NCBI GenBank assembly: GCA_905221605.1
Contig: CAJNDS010002182.1
Location: 1 to 62,000 of the forward strand
Length of the DNA: 62,000 bases
Direction of reading: 5' to 3'
DNA from: Symbiodinium natans
Lineage: Eukaryota > Sar > Dinophyceae > Suessiales > Symbiodiniaceae
The notes beneath the pieces are model-generated. The model made no database searches, was not told the DNA's origin, and saw only the letters and a program-made list of their open reading frames with translations. Positions 1-10,260 of the stretch are shown here, piece by piece. Position numbers and translations under genes: made by a program. The stretch's first letter is position 1. Each line of letters opens with the position of its first letter.

Positions 1-400
1 AGTCGTGAAATCAATGAATCACAATGACATCAAAGTAAACCTCTCTACATCCTCCCAAAATTCTGTACGGAACCATCACTGCGAAAGTATTCTCCAACAG
101 GTCTTGTCTAACAGAGAATGGTCCGAACAATCCAACTCCAAGAGCCACATCTTTCTATCAAACTATGTGGATCAGTCAGTAAAGCAAGTGAACATTTGGA
201 AACAACATCTTGAAGCATCCACTCGAACAAAACAGTCTCCATCAGTAAGGGAAACAAGCAGTTCAAAGAACGACACCAAGTCCAGTTACGGAAGAATGAA
301 AACCAAAGCGGAGACATTTTCGTGGGCGCAGTCGATCTAAATGCAAACAGTCCCGCGCAGCATCTGTTTTTGTACTGTCTCCCTCGACCTGTAACCAGGC
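1..400. other. No convincing gene
   Basis: The first 320 bases are comparatively AT-rich. A 111-codon reading frame on plus (5-340) and a 69-codon frame on minus (108-317) both lack splice context and recognisable motifs. This may be intron or 3' flank of the minus-strand gene to the right. Confidence 0.5.
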
Positions 401-406
401 CTGCAC

Positions 407-553
407 CTTGCCGCCCTTAGACATGTAACAGCCATAATCGGTCTCTGGATCTTGGTGTCCAGCAAGAAGGCTGCGGAACAAGCCGGCACCCTTGCCTGCA
501 AAGGACTGACCAGCCTTCATGGTGAGGTCTGGCAGGTCTGCGTTCTCCCTAAC
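407..553 (-). CDS. Exon candidate, soluble C-terminal part of the same gene
   Basis: After an AG^G acceptor (GGAATGAG^GTTAGGGAG) at 553 the frame reads 49 codons without a stop to a GT donor (GGCAAG^GTGCAGGCC) at 407/406. The peptide is Gly-rich and polar (NADLPDLTMKAGQSFAGKGA, then DPETDYGCYMSKGGK). Both splice signals fit and the frame is phase 0 at both ends. It probably continues the gene of the upstream exons. No family recognised. Confidence 0.4.
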
Positions 554-781
554 CTCATTCCAGTCGCCACGAAGTTGTCACTGCTGTGTGGCGCCGTCAT
601 GTCCCCGCATCTACGAGATTGCCCGCATCCACGAGATTGCAAATGTTTTGCACAGCTCTCCGAATCGGCACCACACCCACCAAGAGCATCCAAGGACGCG
701 GCCCCCAACTTTGTGCATGTAAGCGTGCGTGTTCCGACCGAGCTACTGGAAGGCGCTCAAGCTCGGTAGTCCCTCTTTCAC

Positions 782-1220
782 CAGGAATGCCATGTAAAGA
801 GGAACCACGGGATGGAGGAAAGGGGCCACCCTGGTCAGCAAGGGTGCCAAGAAGGCCTCTATGGGCCGCTGTACAAGCATAAACAAGGCCAATCCGCACA
901 TCACATGCGCTAGCAGCAGCCCCGGGCCAAGCAAAAGCTGCTCCACAAGAGGGTCCACACGATCGCAATTTGGCAGCGGCTGACCCTTGATGGCATAGCC
1001 CTTCTGCAGGAAGGACTGGAGGGGGGGTTCTGCAACCAGGATGCAGAAGCTCAGGCGAGAGCAGAAGCCGGAGAAGAGAGCGAAGCTAGAAGCACCCGAG
1101 GCACCTGCCTTCTTGTCGGCCCTCAATAGGATGCAAAGGGCCAGTACTAAGGGCAAGTCTCCCAACGGGTCTTTCACGTTGCGCTCCTCGGGGAACCAAG
1201 TTTTCAAACTGGTACTACGG
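782..1220 (-). CDS. Exon continuing the membrane protein
   Basis: Open on the minus strand from about 1405 to 743. The protein-like part begins near 1220 (SLKTWFPEERNVKDPLGDLP) and runs through hydrophobic segments (LVLALCILL, LLLGPGLLLAHVMCGLALFML, VVPLYMAFL) to a GT donor at 782/781 (TTCCTG^GTGAAAGAG). The spacing to the exon at 1414-2011 is about 190 bases, suitable for an intron. The acceptor is ambiguous between several AGs. Product unknown; it shares the multi-pass character of the preceding exon. Confidence 0.42.
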
Positions 1221-1413
1221 TACGTCAGCATAGGGGTAACAAGCGAAATGCTCTCAGCAGGCTGGTGCAACAACGCGATGTGATGCTTCAACCAACACGA
1301 TGGTGGTGGCATGCAAAGGCAGGTGTGACCGGGAAGGCGTTGACGAAGTGATTTGCAGGTTCGGGGGGAGGCGAGCAAACCCCCCCAAACCAAAAACCCT
1401 TTCAATCATGGAC

Positions 1414-2011
1414 CATTGAAAGCTGCTTTGTGAGCCTAATTATTACTCTTTCAACCCCCACCTGGCACCACATTGCATAGTCTTCTCGGTTGATCCACGT
1501 TGACCAGAGCCAAGCAAGGCCCACAAGAACGAAGTTGAGAGATGCCGGAGTCTCTGGGAGAGCCGCTGCAATTCGCCTGCACATAAAGAAGATGCCCAAG
1601 AAAGCCGGGTTCTCAAGCCGGTATGCCAACTGGTGGTTCCAACCATTCAGGTCTAGTCTCAGCTGCTCATGGAAGTAGTCCACGTAGTAGTACGCCAGAC
1701 CAACACACCATAAAACGTACTCAAGGGCACCGGCATAGTTTAGGCCAGCAGCTTCCAGCAGCAAGAATCCAAAGCAGAGAAGGGCACGCTCGATGGCATC
1801 ACGCACTTGCCAGTTTACGCTCTGAAATCTCAGTGCGCAAGTCCAAAATGTCTCCTTACAGCCATGCTTGGCCGCATAGTAGCTCCAGCTCAAGTTAGAG
1901 CCTTCCACAGTGCCAAGAGTTCCATCCAGATATGCCAAGGGTCGAACGGGCAAGATGAATCGGGAGCCTTCCCGGTCCCACCAGACGGACAAGGCGATGA
2001 GGGGAAGATAC
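1414..2011 (-). CDS. Exon encoding a multi-pass membrane region
   Basis: The exon starts after a good acceptor (GAATTTCAG^GTATCTTCC) at 2011 and is open to 1402; a GT after CTTTCAATG is a possible donor near 1414. The roughly 200 residues contain several hydrophobic segments (ALLCFGFLLLEAAG, ALEYVLWCVGLAYYYV, FLGIFFMCRRIAAAL, LNFVLVGLAWLWSTWI) separated by short charged loops, so this is a multi-pass membrane protein. I do not recognise the family. I see no acyltransferase-3 signature, although the exon lies on the same strand downstream of the NRF exon and may belong to that gene. Confidence 0.5.
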
Positions 2012-2169
2012 CTGAAATTCTGGCATTATACAGGCAGCAGAGCCGTTTCTTGCGTCTCTTTCACTGATTGCCTCGCTCCCGTTGCAAGAGAAAGAAGCCG
2101 CGAGAAACGGCTTCTCGTTTCCCGTCGGCTGAGTTGTTTGACTGATGGGTCTGCCAGGGTTTGGGTCAC

Positions 2170-2839
2170 AGCTCGCTCTCTCCTTCTGTTTCTTCTTCTT
2201 GTTGTTATTCTTATATTCTCCTTCTTCTTCTTCTTCTTATTCTTCTTCTTCTTCACGGCTCGCTCTGATTTCTTTCTGTATTTCTGCATTTTTTGATTTT
2301 TTTCTGTATTTCTTTTTTTCTGTATTTCTTTTTTTCTGTATTTCTGTATTTCTTTCTTTCTTTCTTTATGTATTTCTTTCTTTATTTATTTCTTTATTTT
2401 TTTATCTATGTATTTCTTTATTTCTTGTTTTCTTTGCTTCTTTCTTTTCTTCGTTCATTTAAGTTTTTTCTTTCTTGCATTGTAGTTCTTTCCTTTCTGT
2501 TTTCTTTTCAGCTTTACTTATTGTTTTCTTTCTTTCTGTATTTCTGTAATTCGTTCTTCCTTTCTTTTTCTTTCTTTCATGATATTTCGTTCGTTATTTC
2601 TTTCATTTTTCTGTCATTGTCGTTCTTTCATTTTCTTTCTTTCATGTTCTTGATTTCTTTTATGTTTTCTTTTCTGTGTTCCTTATTGTTTTCATGTTTT
2701 TTGTATTTCTTTCTTTCTGTATTTCTGTCTTTCTGTCTTTCTGTCTTTCTGTCTTTCTGTCTTTCTGTCTTTCTGTCTTTCTGTCTTTCTGTCTTTCTGT
2801 CTTTCTGTCTTTCTGTCTTTCTGTCTCTCTGTCTCTCTG

Positions 2840-2878
<39 letters not shown>

Positions 2879-3010
2879 TACTTCATTTGTTTCTGTATTT
2901 CTTTCTTTCTTTATTTCTGTCTTATTTCTCTCTCGCTCTCTCGTTATCTCTTTATTTCTTTTTTGCTTTCCGTTTTTCTTTCTTGTTATTTCTTCTTTCT
3001 TTCTGGGCCC
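2170..3010. repeat. 840-base polypyrimidine tract with TTTC / TTTCTGTC / CTCT microsatellites
   Basis: The plus strand is almost only T and C, with rare A and G. Sub-blocks are CTT triplets (about 2215-2255), TTTCTGTATTTC and TTTC runs (2280-2420), TTTCTGTC tandem copies (about 2715-2825), then TCTCTGTC and CT dinucleotides (about 2822-2870). Low-complexity Phe/Leu/Ser reading frames here are artefacts of the repeat. It sits between minus-strand exons at 3255 and 2011, so it is probably intronic. Confidence 0.95.
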
Positions 3011-3254
3011 GAAGACGTGCGCAACCTCTCTCTCGTTTAGTTTGTGCAGATCCTAAGCCCCGAAGCCCATGCTCATGGAAGTTCCGGCAACCATCACCCT
3101 TCAGAAGGCCTTGAGAACTTCCGTGTCAACTTCATTGCACATCTTCGAGACACCTGGCAGCTCACCAGCTCACCATGAGCACAAACATCACGACAGATTT
3201 TGAGGGACTTGATGGGCCTAGTGGCCTTTGGTCAAAAAATCAAGTTGTGCAAAG

Positions 3255-3419
3255 CTAAAGGTTCAATCCTAGTCCCACAGCAACTTGGAAAGCCTCCACA
3301 AAGCTTCCCTCCTTCTTTGAGAGCGCCAGGTGCAGGGTCAGCACCGTCATGCAAAGCACAGCTCGGAAACCAAAGGAGAGCCGCAGGTTCCAGGTCCCCT
3401 TCTCAGTGCGCTCATTGAC
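3255..3419 (-). CDS. Candidate exon downstream of the NRF exon
   Basis: After an AG^G acceptor (CTAAAAG^GTCAATGAG) the frame stays open for about 54 codons to a TAG at 3255-3257. It contains a basic amphipathic start and a hydrophobic stretch (FRAVLCMTVLTLHLAL). It lies on the same strand as the NRF exon, about 540 bases downstream, and may be the next exon of that gene. Function unknown; the 3' splice boundary is not resolved. Confidence 0.33.
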   Translation of the reverse strand, partial: VNERTEKGTWNLRLSFGFRAVLCMTVLTLHLALSKKEGSFVEAFQVAVGLGLNL

Positions 3420-3962
3420 CTTTTAGGGTTTTGGAGTTCGGGCACTGCTTTTGCCGACTAGCACTGTAGAATCTTCACATATCTTCAGGCACATCACAGA
3501 GCAATCCGATAGAGCCTGGCGTGCAAGGAACAATCGGGCACACACAAAGCCGTCGATACCCAGATAAACGCACACGACCTTCAATCCGTCCACTCACTTA
3601 ACCGCACAAGGGTTCAAGCTTCATGGCTTAGGCTGGAGATCTCGCCGTTACACCGCAGGATGAGCAGCTTAGGAGGAGTCTGATGAGACAACAAAAAGAC
3701 GGTTCACAACCCTGGCTCTCAGCCTCTCCTAAGACTCTCCCAAGCTGTCCTGTGCCAACTCCAGGTGCAAGCAGACGAGGAGGAAGGTAGACCAGGTCCT
3801 GGCCGCTGGCCAGGGGTCGTTCTGTGTGAAGGTTTCATTACCAAGGGCGATTCTTTAGCCACAATATTACAAACGTCTTGGGGTCCTTAGAAGGTCCACC
3901 TCGAAGCCAGGGGAAGGGCACCAGAGATCCTGCCAGGACCGCAGCAACGAGAAGGAGCTCAC
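3420..3962. other. Probable intron after the NRF exon
   Basis: It follows the GTGAGC donor at 3962 and precedes the AG at 3421-3420. I see no protein-like reading frame in it on either strand. Confidence 0.35.
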
Positions 3963-4787
3963 CAGGTGGCCTGGCGCTCCACAGAAGTCACTGAGGGTGG
4001 CAACCAAGAGGAGCAACAACACGGCGATGAGGCATATTTGCACTTCCTGGTTGGTCTCTAAAATCCGCTCGCGGAGTGTGGGTGCTTCCCCATCGGGATG
4101 CACCAAGTCCAAGAAATGGGGCCACTCCCAGGCATGAACGGATTGGATGTTCATCATGACGCGGCGTGCATCTGCAACTTGCAGCGTGTATCTTGGCACA
4201 AGCTCATCTACCACCTCTTTCACGGAACAAACCAAGGGCGCGCAAAAGCCGAAATGGACACTATGAGAGGACTTGGAGAGCGAAGTGCTTCCTTCGAAAG
4301 CCAGCTGGACCAAGTAGAATTTGCCACGGAAGACAACACAGCCATTTGCGTCACCGTGCTGCTGACCATCCCAGCCTTTTCCCTGGTGCCTCAAGGGAAT
4401 CCCTGAGAACTCAGGAAAGATACCAGTAGGCGCACCCCACTGGATATTCAAATCCCAGCCCCACCGCCGTTGACATTCCGAGATGCCTCTCTCCAGTGCC
4501 GCCTGCCGGTCGCGAATCACCGCACTGAAATGACCCTCCAACTTCTGGCTTACATACGTATGCTGCGGCGTCTGATCCGGAGGCTGATTCCAACAGCAGC
4601 GCTCATAGGTAAACGATGCATCCCAGCACTCGGGGTTTCCGCGGTCGCCAAGGGACAAGTCGCAACAAAGATCATGAGTGAACTCACCTGTCCAACAGTC
4701 AAATCCAAAACCTAAGAGCATCTGCGAGGCTAACATCACCCACTTGTTGACAAAGCTCCATGGCTCCATCACGTCAGTGATCGGCAA
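3963..4787 (-). CDS. Exon encoding signal peptide + NRF-type ectodomain + first membrane segment
   Basis: Open for 306 codons; a GT donor (CACCTG^GTGAGC) suggests the exon ends at 3963 after about 275 codons. Residues 1-30 form a short polar start and a hydrophobic stretch like a signal peptide. A cysteine-rich region follows (CWTGEFTHDLCCDLSLGDRG, then PECWDASFTYERCC at about 52-65). Residues 149-200 hold GCVVFRGKFYLVQL and VHFGFCAPLVCSVKEVVDEL, the pattern of NRF (nose resistant to fluoxetine) ectodomains, where a short strand motif precedes a W/FGxCxPxxCS motif. Residues 249-268 are a strong membrane segment. In the known family this ectodomain precedes an acyltransferase-3 membrane domain; the downstream exons here do not obviously show one. 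The start is the first Met before the signal-like segment. Family assignment is from motif recognition. Confidence 0.62.
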
Positions 4788-5103
4788 GGAATGAGACTAC
4801 AGCGTTTGTCGGCCCCTCAACCGCCTCAACCCTGTGCCTGACCGACATGCCGATAACAAGTTCAAGGGCTGGAAGCTGGCAGAACTGGAAGTACAAGTAC
4901 CAATGGGGTGCGTGTCGTTTCTGACGAGGTGCGGAGGTGCCGAAACGGCCAAACGCTGCATTCGTTGTATTCGCTCTGCTCTGCACATGCTGGCAACTGA
5001 GGCATGGCCGGGCCAGAGTGATTCATCTTCGCCTGCCGACTGCTAACAATTCTTGCGGCCTTCAGTGGAGGATTGGAGCTTCGGAAACTATGCAAAATGG
5101 CTC

Positions 5104-5170
5104 TAGCTATCTATCTATCTATACATACAAAAAAAGAGAAAAAATAATATATATATATATATATATACAT
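5104..5170. repeat. CTAT and AT microsatellites
   Basis: A short CTAT tetranucleotide run at about 5108-5123, an A-rich stretch, then about eleven AT dinucleotides at about 5147-5170. It lies between the NRF gene's 5' end and the next plus-strand exon candidate. Confidence 0.9.
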
Positions 5171-5227
5171 ATGTGGCTCCAAGGGTCCGCTAGCAAAGAA
5201 CGCAACTCCGTGCATTGGCTGATTTAG

Positions 5228-5446
5228 ACGAGCAAAAGTTCTTCTGGTGGGGGCTCAAATGGGTCCCATTCTAGCAAGGCCAAACCCTCCAGCTACGATG
5301 TGCAGTCGGATGTGCAGTCTATGGAAGACTGTCAGATATCAGGCTTCTGGGAATTTCACCCAGATTTCACACAGCAGATCAAGGCAGCATTCTTGCACGA
5401 TGCATTTCTCTCACATAGTCGGGTCAATTGCTGCCAGACGATACAA
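5228..5446 (+). CDS. Exon candidate, unknown product
   Basis: Between an acceptor (GGCTGATTTAG^ACGAGC) and a GT donor (ACGATACAA^GTACCAG) lie exactly 73 open codons in phase 0. The peptide starts with a Ser/Gly/Lys-rich linker (TSKSSSGGGSNGSHSSKAKP) and then becomes globular-looking (ISGFWEFHPDFTQQIKAAFL). There is no Met at the start, so an upstream exon is implied. Family not recognised. Confidence 0.45.
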
Positions 5447-5729
5447 GTACCAGCCCACGTCAGACTCCTGTGGCACACGGGAGGAGCAGCTCATGGCGAC
5501 TTGACCTTGGCAAAGCCTTTATGATGCCTTTACGCTTTTGTCCTTGTCCCATAGCGCCGCGACATTCACCACCCCATCAAAGACTGGATCTGCACACCCA
5601 GCCTGCAAGGTTTTCTGCGATTCAAGCATGCCACGAGATGCAACTTTATGCAACGCCATACATGCCATGGTGGGGTGCATGGAAGGCCCACCTTTCTGGG
5701 AATGAGTCCAAGCCCGCCGGAACCTGAAG

Positions 5730-5890
5730 GCGCCTCTCCACCGAAGAGCTGCCACCTTTGGCAGGCAAGAGGTCCAAAAGCGTACATGTTCAGGGCATCA
5801 GCGCAGCGATGGACATGTCGGGAGCGGGGCAATCTCGGCAGGATCTCATCCTCACAGCTTCATCGGATCGGGTTGACTTCTCTAAGCTTG
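5730..5890 (+). CDS. Exon candidate, unknown product
   Basis: Runs from AG^G at 5729/5730 to a consensus donor (AAGCTTG^GTGAGCTT) at 5890/5891. The frame gives a polar, well-balanced peptide (RLSTEELPPLAGKRSKSVHV followed by a region ending in SSDRVDFSKL). It may follow the exon at 5228-5446, but the phases do not match directly, so either the acceptor differs or another exon lies between. Confidence 0.35.
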
Positions 5891-6075
5891 GTGAGCTTCT
5901 CAGGCTCTTCTGTCGATTCTGACAGGCTCGCTGGTGTGAAGCAAGAGGATGGACTGTTGCCCAAGATCAGTGAAGCCATGTGAGACCCCCCCCTCCAAGC
6001 TGCCCACTCCGAAAACCACGTCTCCGAGCGCCTTTCCAAAAGCCAGGTGGTGGAAGCTCAACTCGAGGTCATGAT

Positions 6076-6360
6076 TCATGATGGGGCCTCTTCCACGGCC
6101 ACGCTCCAGGCTGCTCGCTCTCCATATGAGCCAGACCTTACGACGAGAACTTTCTCGGGAACAGCATCATACAGCATCCACCGCTCTGCATTTTGCACAT
6201 AGCGCCCCACAGGCCCGTTAAACGAGGCTTGTGAGCTACCGTGTGGTTGCTTGACAGGGTGAAAGGGCCATCTGATGCTTGCTTGTTTGCACAGAATTTG
6301 TGGGTTCACCGAGGCCATGTGCCGTAAACATCTGTCAATGCAGTAGCTGATACGGGGTGG
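6076..6360 (-). CDS. Possible terminal exon, unknown product
   Basis: Open for about 95 codons to TGA at 6076-6078. The C-terminal half reads as ordinary protein (GPVGRYVQNAERWMLYDAVP, then VRSGSYGERAAWSVAVEEAPS). The 5' boundary is not resolved and no family is recognised. Confidence 0.33.
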   Translation of the reverse strand, partial: PPRISYCIDRCLRHMASVNPQILCKQASIRWPFHPVKQPHGSSQASFNGPVGRYVQNAERWMLYDAVPEKVLVVRSGSYGERAAWSVAVEEAPS

Positions 6361-6512
6361 CATGCCGAGCAGTACAGTCTCCGTTGACTCTGGCCACTGT
6401 TTGGTCCTTCTTGGACATCTTGATCTAACCTAACATTACTTATCTCTTTGCTACCAGCACTGGAGCTCTGTCAGTTCTGAAGCCGAATTTACGTCATGCA
6501 TCTTCTCAGGCT

Positions 6513-6776
6513 TTAGGCGAGGGTAGAGGGTTGCGAACCTGAGGCCGCAACACGTCCAAGTCCTGCTGCCGAGGCCCGCGGAGAGCCGTGAGGATCTGCC
6601 GAGGTTGCAAGAGAAAAAATGCCGAGCATCGACTGTGCAGGACCTGACGCCTCAGCTTGCAACGCCCGGACAGGCTGGATGGCCCCTTTGATGTCCAGCA
6701 CCCCCTCGTTCGAAGACGGAACCTCTGCCACTCCCCCCAAAAAATCATTCCAAAACATCACGAAACATGCGGTCAA
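6513..6776 (-). CDS. Possible exon, unknown product
   Basis: An 87-codon frame with a plausible globular composition at its start (FVMFWNDFLGGVAEVPSSNE, then GVLDIKGAIQPVRALQAEAS). Other frames of the same stretch look less protein-like, although a plus-strand alternative at 6800-6940 cannot be excluded. Splice sites unresolved. Confidence 0.25.
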   Translation of the reverse strand: MTACFVMFWNDFLGGVAEVPSSNEGVLDIKGAIQPVRALQAEASGPAQSMLGIFSLATSADPHGSPRASAAGLGRVAASGSQPSTLA

Positions 6777-7030
6777 GAAAAGTCGGCATCCTCACCGCAC
6801 CTCCAGGCCGTGAAGGAGAGCGCGCACGCGGTGCCACGAAGACCGTGTCCTGGCCTCAGGAGCCTGACACAAGCGGGAGAATGCATCGCACTGAGCTCAA
6901 GAGGACTAAATGCAACCCACGGGTTCGTCACTAAGGGCAAAGGAATTACATCAGCATCAAGATTGCACATTTAGAGGGCTAAACGGGATCTTGTTTCCTG
7001 TGCTGTACTGTACCAGTCCATGAATTTCAG

Positions 7031-7231
7031 GTGGCAGAGGACACGTCCGGCCTGGAGACGACGCACTCGGCACGAGAGCTGGTGCAGGGCCAAGGCAACT
7101 CGGCCTGCGCGGCGCACAGCTGTCCCAACTCGAAAGGCAAACTCACATCCCAAGTTGAAAGAAAAACCCAGGGAGCGCCTAGCTGCCAAACCAGGACGTG
7201 GGGCCTCATGATCGACGTGATGTTCGGATGA
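7031..7231 (+). CDS. Possible terminal exon, unknown product
   Basis: Follows an acceptor (CATGAATTTCAG^GTGGCAGAG) and is open for 66 codons to TGA at 7229-7231. The peptide is polar (VAEDTSGLETTHSARELVQG). A competing minus-strand frame exists over the same bases, so confidence is low. Confidence 0.27.
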   Translation: MAEDTSGLETTHSARELVQGQGNSACAAHSCPNSKGKLTSQVERKTQGAPSCQTRTWGLMIDVMFG

Positions 7232-7864
7232 GAACAAAAACTCCAAAAGATGTCACAGCGCACGCTGGCATGCCGGATATGCTGACTTGGACTGCCAATG
7301 TTCTGGGACCTTGGCTGTACAGACTTGGTCCACGGATGGAAGACCCTGCCGACCAGAGAGCACGAAATTCCAAGTCACAGCGAACACCGGCGCCAAATTA
7401 AAGTGCCTGTGCTCTTCCGGAGGTTGGCTAAGCAAGACTTCCCACTTGGTTGTCCAAAGCCACGTCCTGCCCGAATGTTCCCAGTTGTTCTCTTGGCTCT
7501 AGACTGAAACTGATTTGAGGCAGCTGAGGCAGTGCTGAGGGGGCGGTCCAGGCACTTTGCAGCCTGTGCACCCGGCCAGGAGCTGCAAGGGCCCTCGCGA
7601 CCCTGAGCACAGTGACGAGGCGAGGTGCCGAACCCTGCAAACAAGTAACAGTCTGGTAATCCTAGGCCAGGAGGCTTGAAGAAGACAAGATTGAGTCCTT
7701 GGACTTTTGTGCAATGCCGGGCGTCAAATCACGAAGATCTAGGTATCACCGAAGGTTCAAACCTTTCGGCACTGCAGTGAAGAAGCGAGCTTCACCAAAC
7801 CACACGCCCGATCTTGGAACCTTGTTGACGCACCAGACTTCTTGTTGCTGCAGCGTTCCTCTCT

Positions 7865-8000
7865 TCATTCGATGCCTGGGCAAGTGGCCATATGGTCTGC
7901 CTTGTCGTACAGAGCCGAGGCTTCAATGCTGTCCATCTCGATCGCGCGCCCTGCAGGCGCTTGACAAACGCCGGGAATGCGATATAGCGGCCACCAAGCC
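7865..8000 (-). CDS. Exon candidate following the block at 8016-8285
   Basis: A second minus frame (YRIPGVCQAPAGRAIEMDSI, then EASALYDKADHM) is open to TGA at 7865. It is in a different frame from the preceding block, as expected across an intron or a frameshift. Function unknown. Confidence 0.3.
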
Positions 8001-8015
8001 CAGAATGCAGGCAAC

Positions 8016-8285
8016 TCAGGCAACCCTCTTGCCTTGCACGCCCGGAACTTCATCAGGCAAGATACACTCGCGCCACTGCTTCGTATGTCCTGGGATGCAT
8101 GCAATGCTGTCCGGGCCGACGGTCGTGAAACTGACAACAGGCGCAGTCAAGGGGCCACCGCATATTATCGGTAGACCATCCGGCCCTGCTCGCACCACGG
8201 CTGCGGAAAACAGAGGGAGTGGAGCTGAAGACACTTGTCGCAGCTGCCTGCACGAAAGAGTCCAGCGCAGTGCCCGGACGCCCAC
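8016..8285 (-). CDS. Exon candidate, unknown product
   Basis: The minus frame gives a hydrophobic, Pro/Gly-patterned peptide (DGLPIICGGPLTAPVVSFTT followed by SIACIPGHTKQWRECILPDE) that looks like real protein. The end probably lies near 8040-8050, where the reading frame appears to switch to that of the next block. Family unknown. A long plus-strand frame over the same bases is judged its shadow. Confidence 0.36.
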   Translation of the reverse strand: MGVRALRWTLSCRQLRQVSSAPLPLFSAAVVRAGPDGLPIICGGPLTAPVVSFTTVGPDSIACIPGHTKQWRECILPDEVPGVQGKRVA

Positions 8286-9506
8286 ATGCCTGAGATTGAG
8301 AAGCTTTAAGCTCCGCTCTTCAGAACTACAGTTGCTGGGGCGATTGCTGGAGTCCGGACTACGGCTTCCGCCAAGCTGCGACCGCGACCCAGGGGGCCAT
8401 ACTGCGAATCTTCATGCCCTTGCAGACCATGGCGGAGCTCAGCGCCTGCCTCTTGGCACTCTAGACCACCCCACCTCAATGTGACAGGACTCCTTTAAAA
8501 TGCAACCAAAGGCTGGACAAGCAAACTCAAACTCAACTCAAGGTGTATTTGTAACTGGGTCACTCGTCGATCAGTTCCAGTGGCAGATCCGGATGGAACG
8601 ACTCTGCATGCCTCAATAAAGGGTGCCCGGCCTTTCGACAGGCTTAAGATGGCTTAAGCACAAGCAGTGCTGGGATAAACGTGTCGGCACTCTTGAACCG
8701 TCCGCCCAGGTTAAATTTTTGTTAAGGGCACGGGGTTCGCACAGACGCCCCTCCATGTGTGAGCTGCGGACACCCTGCGCAGGACAAGGAGATCTGACCG
8801 TTCTGGTGCATGTGCCAGACCAGAGAAGAGCTGCAGCATGTCTGTCCTCGGCTGTCCAACATGTTGGCCCCTTTCTTGAACTGCCAGAAAACCCCATCGC
8901 ATGGGCACTCTCCCTTTCTTGGACCTTACTTTGAAGGCCGCGCACGGGCTGCTGTCGGGAATCAGCGGCTTATCTAGAGCGAAGCCACGAGACCGAAACA
9001 GTTGCAGCACCTAACAAGGACGGGGTTCAGCAAGCCTGGCCTCGTTGGGCCAACCCGAGAAGCTGCAAGGACATGAGCACTCTTAGCAGCTTCGATTTCG
9101 TGACTCCCAAGTCTTCCCAAGTCTCCACCCCCTTGCCTCATCCTGGCTGCGCAAGTTGCGCCCCTTGGTCCCCCAGCTGATGATGACCTGCTGCACGAAT
9201 TCTGCCACGACGCTTCGGCAAGCACTCGCACCCACGTACAGACTCATACGCAGACTGGTTCGTCAGAGGCCATGCAAAAATAAAGCGAATGTGATCCCTG
9301 CATGGTTCATTCGAATGCACTAAACCAGGAAACGAGCAACGGAAGAGCCACCGAGATGAAGCCAGACTTACCCGATGCAAGACGATCTCCAGCTCACCCT
9401 GTCCCGGTAGGATAGCATGCCTGACATATTGTTGGCCTGAGCCCCGAACACCTTGTTCAGCATGCCGAACAATGTTCGTCAGCACAACATGCCTTCTGCT
9501 CAAAAG
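8286..9506. other. No confident gene; scattered exon-like scraps
   Basis: Short protein-like stretches occur on minus (for example around 9090-9240), but no pair of splice sites supports them. I see no simple repeats of note. Confidence 0.35.
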
Positions 9507-9647
9507 TCAATGCGTCGCGAGGCGGGCACACCGGGCACAGCGTTGCCGCACAAGAAACAGAAAGATGCTGCTGAGCCGCTCCCTCATCCTAGGAATCTCT
9601 GCCCCAAGTCCTAGGCACACCACCCAGTCAGCCGTACTGAACTGCAC
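9507..9647 (-). CDS. Exon of the same membrane protein
   Basis: Starts after TTTGATGCAG^GTGCAGTTC and continues in phase from the previous exon (VQFSTADWVVCLGLGAEIPR). Hydrophobic content continues (SSIFLFL). The frame is open to 9507, but the last codons look less convincing, so a donor may lie before the stop. The putative 57-base intron would be very short for this kind of genome. Confidence 0.4.
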   Translation of the reverse strand: MQFSTADWVVCLGLGAEIPRMRERLSSIFLFLVRQRCARCARLATH

Positions 9648-9704
9648 CTGCATCAAAGAGTACCTGGTCAGGAAACCGGATGATTTCAACAAGGCTCAGG
9701 TGAC

Positions 9705-9827
9705 GATGGCAGAGACTAAGCTGAAAACAAGCAGCTGCAGCTGGAATTCCGGATAGGTGGACGGCCCATCAATCTCATACATCCGGCTTTCGTCCGCCCC
9801 GGAGCCGACGAAGTATGAGCTTTTGAC
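9705..9827 (-). CDS. Exon of a membrane protein
   Basis: Acceptor GGCGTCAG^GTCAAAAGC at 9827 and donor ATC^GTCACC at 9705/9704 enclose 41 phase-0 codons. The peptide has a polar part (GSGADESRMYEIDGPSTYPE) followed by a membrane segment (FQLQLLVFSLVSAIV). It joins in phase to the exon at 9507-9647 through a putative 57-base intron. The hydrophobic segment followed by FSTADWVVCLGLG recalls late membrane helices of P-type cation ATPases, but this is only a suggestion. Confidence 0.45.
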
Positions 9828-10260
9828 CTGACGCCACAGACTCAGCGGTATGCGAAGCCTTCCACTCCGTCAATAGGATCCCGAGCTGCCTGGTACCAGA
9901 TTGGAAACCCAGCATTGACCAGGTCTTCCCCCAGTTCCTGAGGAACTTGTCACCATGTCTTATGCCCCAAGCACTACGGCAGCATACAACGGCAGCATAC
10001 TCAACTTTTTCACACTCACACACACACACACACCCACCGAAGGCCGAGGCTCCTCAGGTTCCACGCGCAGCCACACAAGGAGCACTCCTTGCAAAGAAGC
10101 ATTTATGTTCAGTGGGGAAGCAAGTGCAGGACGCCAACTGCTGCAAACTGAAGAGCACGTTAAGCTGCTGCATCCGCCTCCATCATCTGTGAAAGTAAAG
10201 CCAAAGCACCGCTGCTCCGCGCAGCACAGAGCCTTCAGATACTCCACGGCCTGAGGCCGA

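Noticed and set aside
2293-3114. 273-codon Phe/Leu/Ser reading frame
   Set aside because: Created entirely by the polypyrimidine microsatellites; no complexity and no splice context.
3255-3285. GGTTCAATCC resembling a tRNA T-loop
   Set aside because: No acceptor stem, anticodon arm or D-loop around it, and it lies at the end of a candidate exon.
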